A DNA stretch of 64,000 nt from Isoperla grammatica (Eukaryota; Arthropoda; Insecta; Plecoptera; Perlodidae), in contig OX246746.1 in the NCBI GenBank assembly GCA_945910005.1, positions 43,725,690 through 43,789,689 of the forward strand, in the 5' to 3' direction. A model generated the notes under the pieces. It saw nothing but the letters and a program-made list of their open reading frames with translations. It made no database searches and was not told the DNA's origin. Position numbers and translations under genes: made by a program. Shown piece after piece: positions 29,601 through 44,300 of this stretch (position 1 is its first letter; every line of letters begins with the position of its first letter).

Positions 29601-32592
29601 CTGCCCGCCGTTCCAGGTAGCCAACGGAAGGTCGTACCGCTGTGTAGACTGTAGAGTACACACGTCTGTTGGCCCTGCCCGCCGTTCCAGGTAACCAACG
29701 GAAGGTCGTACCGCTGTGTAGAGTACACACGTCTGTTGGCCCTGTCCGCCGTTCCAGGTAACCAACGGAAGGTCGTACCGCTGTGTAGACTGTAGAGTAC
29801 ACACGTCTGTTGGCCCTGTCCGCCGTTTCAGGTAACCAACGGAAGGTCGTACCGCTGTGTAGAGTACACACGTCTGTTGGCCCTGTCCGCCGTTCCAGGT
29901 AACCAACGGAAGGTCGTACCGCTGTGTAGAGTACACACGTCTGTTGGCCCTGTCCGCCGTTCCAGGTAACCAACGGAAGGTCGTACCGCTGTGTAGAGTA
30001 CACACGTCTGTTGGCCCTGCCCGCCGTTCCAGGTAGCCAACGGAAGGTCGTACCGCTGTGTAGAGTACACACGTCTGTTGGCCCTGTCCGCCGTTCCAGG
30101 TAACCAACGGAAGGTAGTACCGCTGTGTAGTACACACGTCTGTTGGCCCTGTCCGCCGTTCCAGGTAACCAACGGAAGGTCGTACCGCTGTGTAGTACAC
30201 ACGTCTGTTGGCCCTGTCCGCCGTTCCAGGTAACCAACGGAAGGTCGTACCGCTGTGTAGAGTACACACGTCTGTTGGCCCTGTCCGCCGTTCCAGGTAA
30301 CCAACGGAAGGTAGTACCGCTGTGTAGAGTACACACGTCTGTTGGCCCTGCCCGCCGTTCCAGGTAACCAACGGAAGGTCGTACCGCTGTGTAGAGAACA
30401 CACGTCTGTTGGCCCTGTCCGCCGTTCCAGGTAACCAACGGAAGGTAGTACCGCTGTGTAGAGTACACACGTCTGTTGGCCCTGTCCGCCGTTCCAGGTA
30501 ACCAACGGAAGGTCGTACCGCTGTGTAGAGTACACACGTCTGTTGGCCCTGTCCGCCGTTCCAGGTAACCAACGGAAGGTCGTACCGCTGTGTAGAGTAC
30601 ACACGTCTGTTGACCCTGCCCGCCGTTCCAGGTAACCAACGGAAGGTCGTACCGCTGTGTAGAGTACACACGTCTGTTGGCCCTGTCCGCCGTTCCAGGT
30701 AACCAACGGAAGGTCGTACCGCTGTGTAGAGTACACACGTCTGTTGGCCCTGTCCGCCGTTCCAGGTAACCAACGGAAGGTCGTACCGCTGTGTAGACTG
30801 TAGAGTACACACGTCTGTTGGCCCTGTCCGCCGTTCCAGGTAACCAACGGAAGGTCGTACCGCTGTGTAGACTGTAGAGTACACACGTCTGTTGGCCCTG
30901 TCCGCCGTTCCAGGTAACCAACGGAAGGTCGTACCGCTGTTTAGAGTACACACGTCTGTTGGCCCTGCCCGCCGTTCCAGGTAACCAACGGAAGGTCGTA
31001 CCGCTGTGTAGACTGTAGAGTACACACGTCTGTTGGCCCTGTCCGCCGTTCCAGGTAACCAACGGAAGGTAGTACCGCTGTGTAGAGTACACACGTCTGT
31101 TGGCCCTGTCCGCCGTTCCAGGTAGCCAACGGAAGATCGTACCGCTGTGTAGAGTACACACGTCTGTTGGCCCTGTCCGCCGTTCCAGGTAACCAACGGA
31201 AGGTCGTACCGCTGTGTAGAGTACACACGTCTGTTGGCCCTGTCCGCCGTTCCAGGTAACCAACGGAAGGTCGTACCGCTGTGTAGAGTACACACGTCTG
31301 TTGGCCCTGTCCGCCGTTCCAGGTAACCAACGGAAGGTCGTACCGCTGTGTAACGTACACATGTCTGTTGGCCCTGCCCGCCGTTCCAGGTAGCCAACGG
31401 AAGGTCGTACCGCTGTGTAGAGTACACACGTCTGTTGGCCCTGTCCGCCGTTCCAGGTAACCAACGGAAGGTAGTACCGCTGTGTAGTACACACGTCTGT
31501 TGGCCCTGTCCGCCGTTCCAGGTAACCAACGGAAGGTCGTACCGCTGTGTAGAGTACACACGTCTGTTGGCCCTGTCCGCCGTTCCCGGTAACCAACGGA
31601 AGGTAGTACCGCTGTGTAGAGTACACACGTCTGTTGGCCCTGCCCGCCGTTCCAGGTAACCAACGGAAGGTCGTACCGCTGTGTAGAGAACACACGTCTG
31701 TTGGCCCTGTCCGCCGTTCCAGGTAACCAACGGAAGGTAGTACCGCTGTGTAGAGTACACACGTCTGTTGGCCCTGTCCGCCGTTCCAGGTAACCAACGG
31801 AAGGTCGTACCGCTGTGTAGAGTACACACGTCTGTTGGCCCTGTCCGCCGTTCCAGGTAACCAACGGAAGGTCGTACCGCTGTGTAGAGTACACACGTCT
31901 GTTGACCCTGCCCGCCGTTCCAGGTAACCAACGGAAGGTCGTACCGCTGTGTAGAGTACACACGTCTGTTGGCCCTGTCCGCCGTTCCAGGTAACCAACG
32001 GAAGGTCGTACCGCTGTGTAGAGTACACACGTCTGTTGGCCCTGTCCGCCGTTCCAGGTAACCAACGGAAGGTCGTACCGCTGTGTAGACTGTAGAGTAC
32101 ACACGTCTGTTGGCCCTGTCCGCCGTTCCAGGTAACCAACGGAAGGTCGTACCGCTGTGTAGACTGTAGAGTACACACGTCTGTTGGCCCTGTCCGCCGT
32201 TCCAGGTAACCAACGGAAGGTCGAACCGCTGTTTAGAGTACACACGTCTGTTGGCCCTGCCCGCCGTTCCAGGTAACCAACGGAAGGTCGTACCGCTGTG
32301 TAGACTGTAGAGTACACACGTCTGTTGGCCCTGTCCGCCGTTCCAGGTAACCAACGGAAGGTAGTACTGCTGTGTAGAGTACACACGTCTGTTGGCCCTG
32401 TCCGCCGTTCCAGGTAGCCAACGGAAGATCGTACCGCTGTGTAGAGTACACACGTCTGTTGGCCCTGTCCGCCGTTCCAGGTAACCAACGGAAGGTCGTA
32501 CCGCTGTGTAGAGTACACACGTCTGAAGGCCCTGTCCGCCGTTCCAGGTAACCAACGGAAGGTCGTACCGCTGTGTAGAGTACACACGTCTG

Positions 32593-34931
32593 TTGGCCCT
32601 GCCCGCCGTTCCAGGTAGCCAACGGAAGGTAGTACCGCTGTGTAGTACAAGCGTCTGTTGGCCCTGTCCGCCGTTCCAGGTAACCAACGGAAGGTCGTAC
32701 CGCTGTGTAGAGTACACACGTCTGTTGGCCCTGTCCGCCGTTCCAGGTAACCAACGGAAGGTAGTACCGCTGTGTAGAGTACACACGTCTGTTGGCCCTG
32801 CTCGCCGTTCCAGGTAACCAACGGAAGGTCGTACCGCTGTGTAGAGTACACACGTCTGTTGGCCCTGTCCGCCGTTCCAGGTAACCAACGGAAGGTAGTA
32901 CCGCTGTGTAGAGTACACACGTCTGTTGGCCCTGTCCGCCGTTCCAGGTAACCAACGGAAGGTCGTACCGCTGTGTAGAGTACACACGTCTGTTGGCCCT
33001 GTCCGCCGTTCCAGGTAACCAACGGAAGGTCGTACCGCTGTGTAGAGTACACACGTCTGTTGGCCCTGCCCGCCGTTCCAGGTAACCAACGGAAGGTCGT
33101 ACCGCTGTGTAGAGTACACACGTCTGTTGGCCCTGTCCGCCGTTCCAGGTAACCAACGGAAGGTCGTACCGCTGTGTAGAGTACACACGTCTGTTGGCCC
33201 TGTCCGCCGTTCCAGGTAACCAACGGAAGGTCGTACCGCTGTGTAGAGTACACACGTCTGTTGGCCCTGTCCGCCGTTCCAGGTAACCAACGGAAGGTCG
33301 TACCGCTGTGTAGAGTACACACGTCTGTTGGCCCTGTCCGCCGTTCCAGGTAACCAACGGAAGGTCGTACCGCTGTGTAGACTGTAGAGTACACACGTCT
33401 GTTGGCCCTGTCCGCCGTTCCAGGTAACCAACGGAAGGTCGTACCGCTGTGTAGTACACACGTCTGTTGGCCCTGCCCGCCGTTCCAGGTAACCAACGGA
33501 AGGTCGTACAACTGTGTAGAGTACACACGTCTGTTGGCCCTGTCCGCCGTTCCAGGTAACCAACGGAAGGTCGTACCGCTGTGTAGAGTACACACGTCTG
33601 TTGGCCCTGTCCGCCGTTCCAGGTAACCAACGGAAGGTCGTACCGCTGTGTCGAGAACACACGTCTGTTGGCCCTGTCCGCCGTTCCAGGTAACCAACGG
33701 AAGGTCGTACCGCTGTGTAGACTGTAGAGTACACACGTCTGTTGGCCCTGTCCGCCGTTCCAGGTAACCAACGGAAGGTCGTACCGCTGTGTAGAGTACA
33801 CACGTCTATTTGCCCTGCCCGCCGTTCCAGGTAACCAACGGAAGGTCGTACCGCTGTGTAGAGTACACACGTCTATTGGCCCTGCCCACCGTTCCAGGTA
33901 ACCAACGGAAGGTCGTACCGCTGTGTGAGTACACACGTCTGTTGGCCCTGCCCGCCGTTCCAGGTAGCCAACGGAAGGTCGTACCGCTGTGTAGACTGTA
34001 GAGTACACACGTCTGTTGGCCCTGCCCGCCGTTCCAGGTAACCAACGGAAGGTCGTACCGCTGTGTAGAGTACACACGTCTGTTGGCCCTGTCCGCCGTT
34101 CCAGGTAACCAACGGAAGGTCCTACCGCTGTGTAGACTGTAGAGTACACACGTCTGTTGGCCCTGTCCGCCGTTCCAGGTAACCAACGGAAGGTCGTACC
34201 GCTGTGTAGACTGTAGAGTACACACGTCTGTTGGCCCTGTCCGCCGTTCCAGGTAACCAACGGAAGGTCGTACCGCTGTGTAGAGTACACACGTCTGTTG
34301 GCCCTGCCCGCCGTTCCAGGTAACCAACGGAAGGTCGTACCGCTGTGTAGACTGTAGAGTACACACGTCTGTTGGCCCTGTCCGCCGTTCCAGGTAACCA
34401 ACGGAAGGTAGTACCGCTGTGAAGAGTACACACGTCTGTTGGCCCTCTCCGCCGTTCCAGGTAGCCAACGGAAGGTCGTACCGCTGTGTAGAGTACACAC
34501 GTCTGTTGGCCCTGTCCGCCGTTCCAGGTAACCAACGGAAGGTCGTACCGCTGTGTAGAGTACACACGTCTGTTGGCCCTGTCCGCCGTTCCAGGTAACC
34601 AACGGAAGGTCGTACCGCTGTGTAGAGTACGCACGTCTGTTGGCCCTGCCCGCCGTTCCAGGTAGCCAACGGAAGGTCGTACCGCTGTGTAGAGTACACA
34701 CGTCTGTTGGCCCTGTCCGCCGTTCCAGGTAACCAACGGAAGGTAGTACCGCTGTGTAGTACACACGTCTGTTGGCCCTGCCCGCCGTTCCAGGTAACCA
34801 ACGGAAGGTCGTACCGCTGTTTAGAGTACACACGTCTGTTGGCCCTGTCCGCCGTTCCAGGTAACCAACGGAAGGTAGTACCGCTGTGTAGAGTACACAC
34901 GTCTGTTGGCCCTGTCCGCCGTTCCAGGTAA
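32593..34931. repeat. Higher-order satellite block, copy 1 (offset +3872 to copy 2)
   Basis: Marker variants (a 65-bp unit with TAGTACAAGCGTC, a GTACAACTGTG unit, a TCTATTTGCCCTG unit and a GAAGAGTAC unit) occur in this order and recur with the same spacing 3872 bp downstream. This shows duplication of at least 2.3 kb as one block rather than monomer by monomer. Confidence 0.8.
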
Positions 34932-36464
34932 CCAACGGAAGGTCGTACCGCTGTGTAGAGTACACACGTCTGTTGGCCCTGTCCGCCGTTCCAGGTAACC
35001 AACGGAAGGTCGTACCGCTGTGTAGAGTACACACGTCTGTTGGCCCTGCCCGCCGTTCCAGGTAACCAATGGAAGGTCGTACCGCTGTGTAGAGTACACA
35101 CGTCTATTGGCCCTGCCCGCCGTTCCAGGTAACCAGCGGAAGGTCGTACCGCTGTGTGAGTACACACGTCTGTTGGCCCTGCCCGCCGTTCCAGGTAGCC
35201 AACGGAAGGTCGTACCGCTGTGTAGACTGTAGAGTACACACGTCTGTTGGCCCTGCCCGCCGTTCCAGGTAACCAACGGAAGGTCGTACCGCTGTGTAGA
35301 GTACACACGTCTGTTGGCCCTGTCCGCCGTTCCAGGTAACCAACGGAAGGTCGTACCGCTGTGTAGACTGTAGAGTACACACGTCTGTTGGCCCTGTCCG
35401 CCGTTCCAGGTAACCAACGGAAGGTAGTACCGCTGTGTAGAGTACACACGTCTGTTGGCCCTGCTCGCCGTTCCAGGTAACCAACGGAAGGTCGTACCGC
35501 TGTGTAGAGTACACACGTCTGTTGGCCCTGTCCGCCGTTCCAGGTAACCAACGGAAGGTAGTACCGCTGTGTAGAGTACACACGTCTGTTGGCCCTGTCC
35601 GCCGTTCCAGGTAACCAACGGAAGGTCGTACCGCTGTGTAGAGTACACACGTCTGTTGGCCCTGTCCGCCGTTCCAGGTAACCAACGGAAGGTCGTACCG
35701 CTGTGTAGAGTACACACGTCTGTTGGCCCTGCCCGCCGTTCCAGGTAACCAACGGAAGGTCGTACCGCTGTGTAGAGTACACACGTCTGTTGGCCCTGTC
35801 CGCCGTTCCAGGTAACCAACGGAAGGTCGTACCGCTGTGTAGAGTACACACGTCTGTTGGCCCTGTCCGCCGTTCCAGGTAACCAACGGAAGGTCGTACC
35901 GCTGTGTAGAGTACACACGTCTGTTGGCCCTGTCCGCCGTTCCAGGTAACCAACGGAAGGTCGTACCGCTGTGTAGAGTACACACGTCTGTTGGCCCTGT
36001 CCGCCGTTCCAGGTAACCAACGGAAGGTCGTACCGCTGTGTAGACTGTAGAGTACACACGTCTGTTGGCCCTGTCCGCCGTTCCAGGTAACCAACGGAAG
36101 GTCGTACCGCTGTGTAGTACACACGTCTGTTGGCCCTGCCCGCCGTTCCAGGTAACCAACGGAAGGTCGTACAACTGTGTAGAGTACACACGTCTGTTGG
36201 CCCTGTCCGCCGTTCCAGGTAACCAACGGAAGGTCGTACCGCTGTGTAGAGTACACACGTCTGTTGGCCCTGTCCGCCGTTCCAGGTAACCAACGGAAGG
36301 TCGTACCGCTGTGTCGAGAACACACGTCTGTTGGCCCTGTCCGCCGTTCCAGGTAACCAACGGAAGGTCGTACCGCTGTGTAGAGTACACACGTCTGTTG
36401 GCCCTGTCCGCCGTTCCAGGTAACCAACGGAAGGTCGTACCGCTGTGTAGAGTACACACGTCTG

Positions 36465-38803
36465 TTGGCCCTGCCCGCCGTTCCAGGTAGCCAACGGAAG
36501 GTAGTACCGCTGTGTAGTACAAGCGTCTGTTGGCCCTGTCCGCCGTTCCAGGTAACCAACGGAAGGTCGTACCGCTGTGTAGAGTACACACGTCTGTTGG
36601 CCCTGTCCGCCGTTCCAGGTAACCAACGGAAGGTAGTACCGCTGTGTAGAGTACACACGTCTGTTGGCCCTGCTCGCCGTTCCAGGTAACCAACGGAAGG
36701 TCGTACCGCTGTGTAGAGTACACACGTCTGTTGGCCCTGTCCGCCGTTCCAGGTAACCAACGGAAGGTAGTACCGCTGTGTAGAGTACACACGTCTGTTG
36801 GCCCTGTCCGCCGTTCCAGGTAACCAACGGAAGGTCGTACCGCTGTGTAGAGTACACACGTCTGTTGGCCCTGTCCGCCGTTCCAGGTAACCAACGGAAG
36901 GTCGTACCGCTGTGTAGAGTACACACGTCTGTTGGCCCTGCCCGCCGTTCCAGGTAACCAACGGAAGGTCGTACCGCTGTGTAGAGTACACACGTCTGTT
37001 GGCCCTGTCCGCCGTTCCAGGTAACCAACGGAAGGTCGTACCGCTGTGTAGAGTACACACGTCTGTTGGCCCTGTCCGCCGTTCCAGGTAACCAACGGAA
37101 GGTCGTACCGCTGTGTAGAGTACACACGTCTGTTGGCCCTGTCCGCCGTTCCAGGTAACCAACGGAAGGTCGTACCGCTGTGTAGAGTACACACGTCTGT
37201 TGGCCCTGTCCGCCGTTCCAGGTAACCAACGGAAGGTCGTACCGCTGTGTAGACTGTAGAGTACACACGTCTGTTGGCCCTGTCCGCCGTTCCAGGTAAC
37301 CAACGGAAGGTCGTACCGCTGTGTAGTACACACGTCTGTTGGCCCTGCCCGCCGTTCCAGGTAACCAACGGAAGGTCGTACAACTGTGTAGAGTACACAC
37401 GTCTGTTGGCCCTGTCCGCCGTTCCAGGTAACCAACGGAAGGTCGTACCGCTGTGTAGAGTACACACGTCTGTTGGCCCTGTCCGCCGTTCCAGGTAACC
37501 AACGGAAGGTCGTACCGCTGTGTCGAGAACACACGTCTGTTGGCCCTGTCCGCCGTTCCAGGTAACCAACGGAAGGTCGTACCGCTGTGTAGACTGTAGA
37601 GTACACACGTCTGTTGGCCCTGTCCGCCGTTCCAGGTAACCAACGGAAGGTCGTACCGCTGTGTAGAGTACACACGTCTATTTGCCCTGCCCGCCGTTCC
37701 AGGTAACCAACGGAAGGTCGTACCGCTGTGTAGAGTACACACGTCTATTGGCCCTGCCCACCGTTCCAGGTAACCAACGGAAGGTCGTACCGCTGTGTGA
37801 GTACACACGTCTGTTGGCCCTGCCCGCCGTTCCAGGTAGCCAACGGAAGGTCGTACCGCTGTGTAGACTGTAGAGTACACACGTCTGTTGGCCCTGCCCG
37901 CCGTTCCAGGTAACCAACGGAAGGTCGTACCGCTGTGTAGAGTACACACGTCTGTTGGCCCTGTCCGCCGTTCCAGGTAACCAACGGAAGGTCCTACCGC
38001 TGTGTAGACTGTAGAGTACACACGTCTGTTGGCCCTGTCCGCCGTTCCAGGTAACCAACGGAAGGTCGTACCGCTGTGTAGACTGTAGAGTACACACGTC
38101 TGTTGGCCCTGTCCGCCGTTCCAGGTAACCAACGGAAGGTCGTACCGCTGTGTAGAGTACACACGTCTGTTGGCCCTGCCCGCCGTTCCAGGTAACCAAC
38201 GGAAGGTCGTACCGCTGTGTAGACTGTAGAGTACACACGTCTGTTGGCCCTGTCCGCCGTTCCAGGTAACCAACGGAAGGTAGTACCGCTGTGAAGAGTA
38301 CACACGTCTGTTGGCCCTCTCCGCCGTTCCAGGTAGCCAACGGAAGGTCGTACCGCTGTGTAGAGTACACACGTCTGTTGGCCCTGTCCGCCGTTCCAGG
38401 TAACCAACGGAAGGTCGTACCGCTGTGTAGAGTACACACGTCTGTTGGCCCTGTCCGCCGTTCCAGGTAACCAACGGAAGGTCGTACCGCTGTGTAGAGT
38501 ACGCACGTCTGTTGGCCCTGCCCGCCGTTCCAGGTAGCCAACGGAAGGTCGTACCGCTGTGTAGAGTACACACGTCTGTTGGCCCTGTCCGCCGTTCCAG
38601 GTAACCAACGGAAGGTAGTACCGCTGTGTAGTACACACGTCTGTTGGCCCTGCCCGCCGTTCCAGGTAACCAACGGAAGGTCGTACCGCTGTGTAGAGTA
38701 CACACGTCTGTTGGCCCTGTCCGCCGTTCCAGGTAACCAACGGAAGGTAGTACCGCTGTGTAGAGTACACACGTCTGTTGGCCCTGTCCGCCGTTCCAGG
38801 TAA
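36465..38803. repeat. Higher-order satellite block, copy 2
   Basis: The same marker order as 32593-34931 at a constant +3872 offset, and matched again at 44841-47179 at a constant +8376 offset. Its right part (37274-38803) is also matched at 39863-41393 (+2589, changing to +2590 after a 1-nt T insertion near 40484). Confidence 0.8.
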
Positions 38804-39862
38804 CCAACGGAAGGTCGTACCGCTGTGTAGAGTACACACGTCTGTTGGCCCTGTCCGCCGTTCCAGGTAACCAACGGAAGGTCGTACCGCTGTGTAGAGT
38901 ACACACGTCTGTTGGCCCTGCCCGCCGTTCCAGGTAACCAATGGAAGGTCGTACCGCTGTGTAGAGTACACACGTCTATTGGCCCTGCCCGCCGTTCCAG
39001 GTAACCAGCGGAAGGTCGTACCGCTGTGTGAGTACACACGTCTGTTGGCCCTGCCCGCCGTTCCAGGTAGCCAACGGAAGGTCGTACCGCTGTGTAGACT
39101 GTAGAGTACACACGTCTGTTGGCCCTGCCCGCCGTTCCAGGTAACCAACGGAAGGTCGTACCGCTGTGTAGAGTACACACGTCTGTTGGCCCTGTCCGCC
39201 GTTCCAGGTAACCAACGGAAGGTAGTACCGCTGTGTAGAGTACACACGTCTGTTGGCCCTGCTCGCCGTTCCAGGTAACCAACGGAAGGTCGTACCGCTG
39301 TGTAGAGTACACACGTCTGTTGGCCCTGTCCGCCGTTCCAGGTAACCAACGGAAGGTAGTACCGCTGTGTAGAGTACACACGTCTGTTGGCCCTGTCCGC
39401 CGTTCCAGGTAACCAACGGAAGGTCGTACCGCTGTGTAGAGTACACACGTCTGTTGGCCCTGTCCGCCGTTCCAGGTAACCAACGGAAGGTCGTACCGCT
39501 GTGTAGAGTACACACGTCTGTTGGCCCTGCCCGCCGTTCCAGGTAACCAACGGAAGGTCGTACCGCTGTGTAGAGTACACACGTCTGTTGGCCCTGTCCG
39601 CCGTTCCAGGTAACCAACGGAAGGTCGTACCGCTGTGTAGAGTACACACGTCTGTTGGCCCTGTCCGCCGTTCCAGGTAACCAACGGAAGGTCGTACCGC
39701 TGTGTAGAGTACACACGTCTGTTGGCCCTGTCCGCCGTTCCAGGTAACCAACGGAAGGTCGTACCGCTGTGTAGAGTACACACGTCTGTTGGCCCTGTCC
39801 GCCGTTCCAGGTAACCAACGGAAGGTCGTACCGCTGTGTAGACTGTAGAGTACACACGTCTG

Positions 39863-41393
39863 TTGGCCCTGTCCGCCGTTCCAGGTAACCAACGGAAGGT
39901 CGTACAACTGTGTAGTACACACGTCTGTTGGCCCTGCCCGCCGTTCCAGGTAACCAACGGAAGGTCGTACAACTGTGTAGAGTACACACGTCTGTTGGCC
40001 CTGTCCGCCGTTCCAGGTAACCAACGGAAGGTCGTACCGCTGTGTAGAGTACACACGTCTGTTGGCCCTGTCCGCCGTTCCAGGTAACCAACGGAAGGTC
40101 GTACCGCTGTGTCGAGAACACACGTCTGTTGGCCCTGTCCGCCGTTCCAGGTAACCAACGGAAGGTCGTACCGCTGTGTAGACTGTAGAGTACACACGTC
40201 TGTTGGCCCTGTCCGCCGTTCCAGGTAACCAACGGAAGGTCGTACCGCTGTGTAGAGTACACACGTCTATTTGCCCTGCCCGCCGTTCCAGGTAACCAAC
40301 GGAAGGTCGTACCGCTGTGTAGAGTACACACGTCTATTGGCCCTGCCCACCGTTCCAGGTAACCAACGGAAGGTCGTACCGCTGTGTGAGTACACACGTC
40401 TGTTGGCCCTGCCCGCCGTTCCAGGTAGCCAACGGAAGGTCGTACCGCTGTGTAGACTGTAGAGTACACACGTCTGTTTGGCCCTGCCCGCCGTTCCAGG
40501 TAACCAACGGAAGGTCGTACCGCTGTGTAGAGTACACACGTCTGTTGGCCCTGTCCGCCGTTCCAGGTAACCAACGGAAGGTCCTACCGCTGTGTAGACT
40601 GTAGAGTACACACGTCTGTTGGCCCTGTCCGCCGTTCCAGGTAACCAACGGAAGGTCGTACCGCTGTGTAGACTGTAGAGTACACACGTCTGTTGGCCCT
40701 GTCCGCCGTTCCAGGTAACCAACGGAAGGTCGTACCGCTGTGTAGAGTACACACGTCTGTTGGCCCTGCCCGCCGTTCCAGGTAACCAACGGAAGGTCGT
40801 ACCGCTGTGTAGACTGTAGAGTACACACGTCTGTTGGCCCTGTCCGCCGTTCCAGGTAACCAACGGAAGGTAGTACCGCTGTGAAGAGTACACACGTCTG
40901 TTGGCCCTCTCCGCCGTTCCAGGTAGCCAACGGAAGGTCGTACCGCTGTGTAGAGTACACACGTCTGTTGGCCCTGTCCGCCGTTCCAGGTAACCAACGG
41001 AAGGTCGTACCGCTGTGTAGAGTACACACGTCTGTTGGCCCTGTCCGCCGTTCCAGGTAACCAACGGAAGGTCGTACCGCTGTGTAGAGTACGCACGTCT
41101 GTTGGCCCTGCCCGCCGTTCCAGGTAGCCAACGGAAGGTCGTACCGCTGTGTAGAGTACACACGTCTGTTGGCCCTGTCCGCCGTTCCAGGTAACCAACG
41201 GAAGGTAGTACCGCTGTGTAGTACACACGTCTGTTGGCCCTGCCCGCCGTTCCAGGTAACCAACGGAAGGTCGTACCGCTGTGTAGAGTACACACGTCTG
41301 TTGGCCCTGTCCGCCGTTCCAGGTAACCAACGGAAGGTAGTACCGCTGTGTAGAGTACACACGTCTGTTGGCCCTGTCCGCCGTTCCAGGTAA
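39863..41393. repeat. Higher-order satellite block, partial copy 3
   Basis: Repeats the right part of copy 2. It carries private changes: a second GTACAACTGTG unit at its left edge and an extra T (CTGTTTGG) near 40484. Confidence 0.8.
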
Positions 41394-44300
41394 CCAACGG
41401 AAGGTCGTACCGCTGTGTAGAGTACACACGTCTGTTGGCCCTGTCCGCCGTTCCAGGTAACCAACGGAAGGTCGTACCGCTGTGTAGAGTACACACGTCT
41501 GTTGGCCCTGCCCGCCGTTCCAGGTAACCAATGGAAGGTCGTACCGCTGTGTAGAGTACACACGTCTATTGGCCCTGCCCGCCGTTCCAGGTAACCAGCG
41601 GAAGGTCGTACCGCTGTGTGAGTACACACGTCTGTTGGCCCTGCCCGCCGTTCCAGGTAGCCAACGGAAGGTCGTACCGCTGTGTAGACTGTAGAGTACA
41701 CACGTCTGTTGGCCCTGCCCGCCGTTCCAGGTAACCAACGGAAGGTCGTACCGCTGTGTAGAGTACACACGTCTGTTGGCCCTGTCCGCCGTTCCAGGTA
41801 ACCAACGGAAGGTCGTACCGCTGTGTAGACTGTAGAGTACACACGTCTGTTGGCCCTGTCCGCCGTTTCAGGTAACCAACGGAAGGTCGTACCGCTGTGT
41901 AGAGTACACACGTCTGTTGGCCCTGTCCGCCGTTCCAGGTAACCAACGGAAGGTCGTACCGCTGTGTAGAGTACACACGTCTGTTGGCCCTGTCCGCCGT
42001 TCCAGGTAACCAACGGAAGGTCGTACCGCTGTGTAGAGTACACACGTCTGTTGGCCCTGTCCGCCGTTCCAGGTAACCAACGGAAGGTCGTACCGCTGTG
42101 TAGAGTACACACGTCTGTTGGCCCTGCCCGCCGTTCCAGGTAGCCAACGGAAGGTCGTACCGCTGTGTAGAGTACACACGTCTGTTGGCCCTGTCCGCCG
42201 TTCCAGGTAACCAACGGAAGGTAGTACCGCTGTGTAGTACACACGTCTGTTGGCCCTGTCCGCCGTTCCAGGTAACCAACGGAAGGTCGTACCGCTGTGT
42301 AGTACACACGTCTGTTGGCCCTGTCCGCCGTTCCAGGTAACCAACGGAAGGTCGTACCGCTGTGTAGAGTACACACGTCTGTTGGCCCTGTCCGCCGTTC
42401 CAGGTAACCAACGGAAGGTAGTACCGCTGTGTAGAGTACACACGTCTGTTGGCCCTGCCCGCCGTTCCAGGTAACCAACGGAAGGTCGTACCGCTGTGTA
42501 GAGAACACACGTCTGTTGGCCCTGTCCGCCGTTCCAGGTAACCAACGGAAGGTAGTACCGCTGTGTGGAGTACACACGTCTGTTGGCCCTGTCCGCCGTT
42601 CCAGGTAACCAACGGAAGGTCGTACCGCTGTGTAGAGTACACACGTCTGTTGGCCCTGTCCGCCGTTCCAGGTAACCAACGGAAGGTCGTACCGCTGTGT
42701 AGAGTACACACGTCTGTTGACCCTGCCCGCCGTTCCAGGTAACCAACGGAAGGTCGTACCGCTGTGTAGAGTACACACGTCTGTTTGCCCTGTCCGCCGT
42801 TCCAGGTAACCAACGGAAGGTCGTACCGCTGTGTAGAGTACACACGTCTGTTGGCCCTGTCCGCCGTTCCAGGTAACCAACGGAAGGTCGTACCGCTGTG
42901 TAGACTGTAGAGTACACACGTCTGTTGGCCCTGTCCGCCGTTCCAGGTAACCAACGGAAGGTCGTACCGCTGTGTAGACTGTAGAGTACACACGTCTGTT
43001 GGCCCTGTCCGCCGTTCCAGGTAACCAACGGAAGGTCGTACCGCTGTTTAGAGTACACACGTCTGTTGGCCCTGCCCGCCGTTCCAGGTAACCAACGGAA
43101 GGTCGTACCGCTGTGTAGACTGTAGAGTACACACGTCTGTTGGCCCTGTCCGCCGTTCCAGGTAACCAACGGAAGGTAGTACCGCTGTGTAGAGTACACA
43201 CGTCTGTTGGCCCTGTCCGCCGTTCCAGGTAGCCAACGGAAGATCGTACCGCTGTGTAGAGTACACACGTCTGTTGGCCCTGTCCGCCGTTCCAGGTAAC
43301 CAACGGAAGGTCGTACCGCTGTGTAGAGTACACACGTCTGTTGGCCCTGTCCGCCGTTCCAGGTAACCAACGGAAGGTCGTACCGCTGTGTAGAGTACAC
43401 ACGTCTGTTGGCCCTGTCCGCCGTTCCAGGTAACCAACGGAAGGTCGTACCGCTGTGTAACGTACACATGTCTGTTGGCCCTGCCCGCCGTTCCAGGTAG
43501 CCAACGGAAGGTTGTACCGCTGTGTAGAGTACACACGTCTGTTGGCCCTGTCCGCCGTTCCAGGTAACCAACGGAAGGTAGTACCGCTGTGTAGTACACA
43601 CGTCTGTTGGCCCTGTCCGCCGTTCCAGGTAACCAACGGAAGGTCGTACCGCTGTGTAGAGTACACACGTCTGTTGGCCCTGTCCGCCGTTCCCGGTAAC
43701 CAACGGAAGGTAGTACCGCTGTGTAGAGTACACACGTCTGTTGGCCCTGCCCGCCGTTCCAGGTAACCAACGGAAGGTCGTACCGCTGTGTAGAGAACAC
43801 ACGTCTGTTGGCCCTGTCCGCCGTTCCAGGTAACCAACGGAAGGTAGTACCGCTGTGTAGAGTACACACGTCTGTTGACCCTGCCCGCCGTTCCAGGTAA
43901 CCAACGGAAGGTCGTACCGCTGTGTAGAGTACACACGTCTGTTGGCCCTGTAGGCCGTTCCAGGTAACCAACGGAAGGTCGTACCGCTGTGTAGACTGTA
44001 GAGTACACACGTCTGTTTGCCCTGTCCGCCGTTCCAGGTAACCAACGGAAGGTCGTACCGCTGTGTAGAGTACACACGTCTGTTGGCCCTGTCCGCCGTT
44101 CCAGGTAACCAACGGAAGGTCGTACCGCTGTGTAGAGTACACACGTCTGTTGACCCTGCCCGCCGTTCCAGGTAACCAACGGAAGGTCGTACCGCTGTGT
44201 AGAGTACACACGTCTGTTGGCCCTGTCCGCCGTTCCAGGTAACCAACGGAAGGTCGTACCGCTGTGTAGAGTACACACGTCTGTTGGCCCTGTCCGCCGT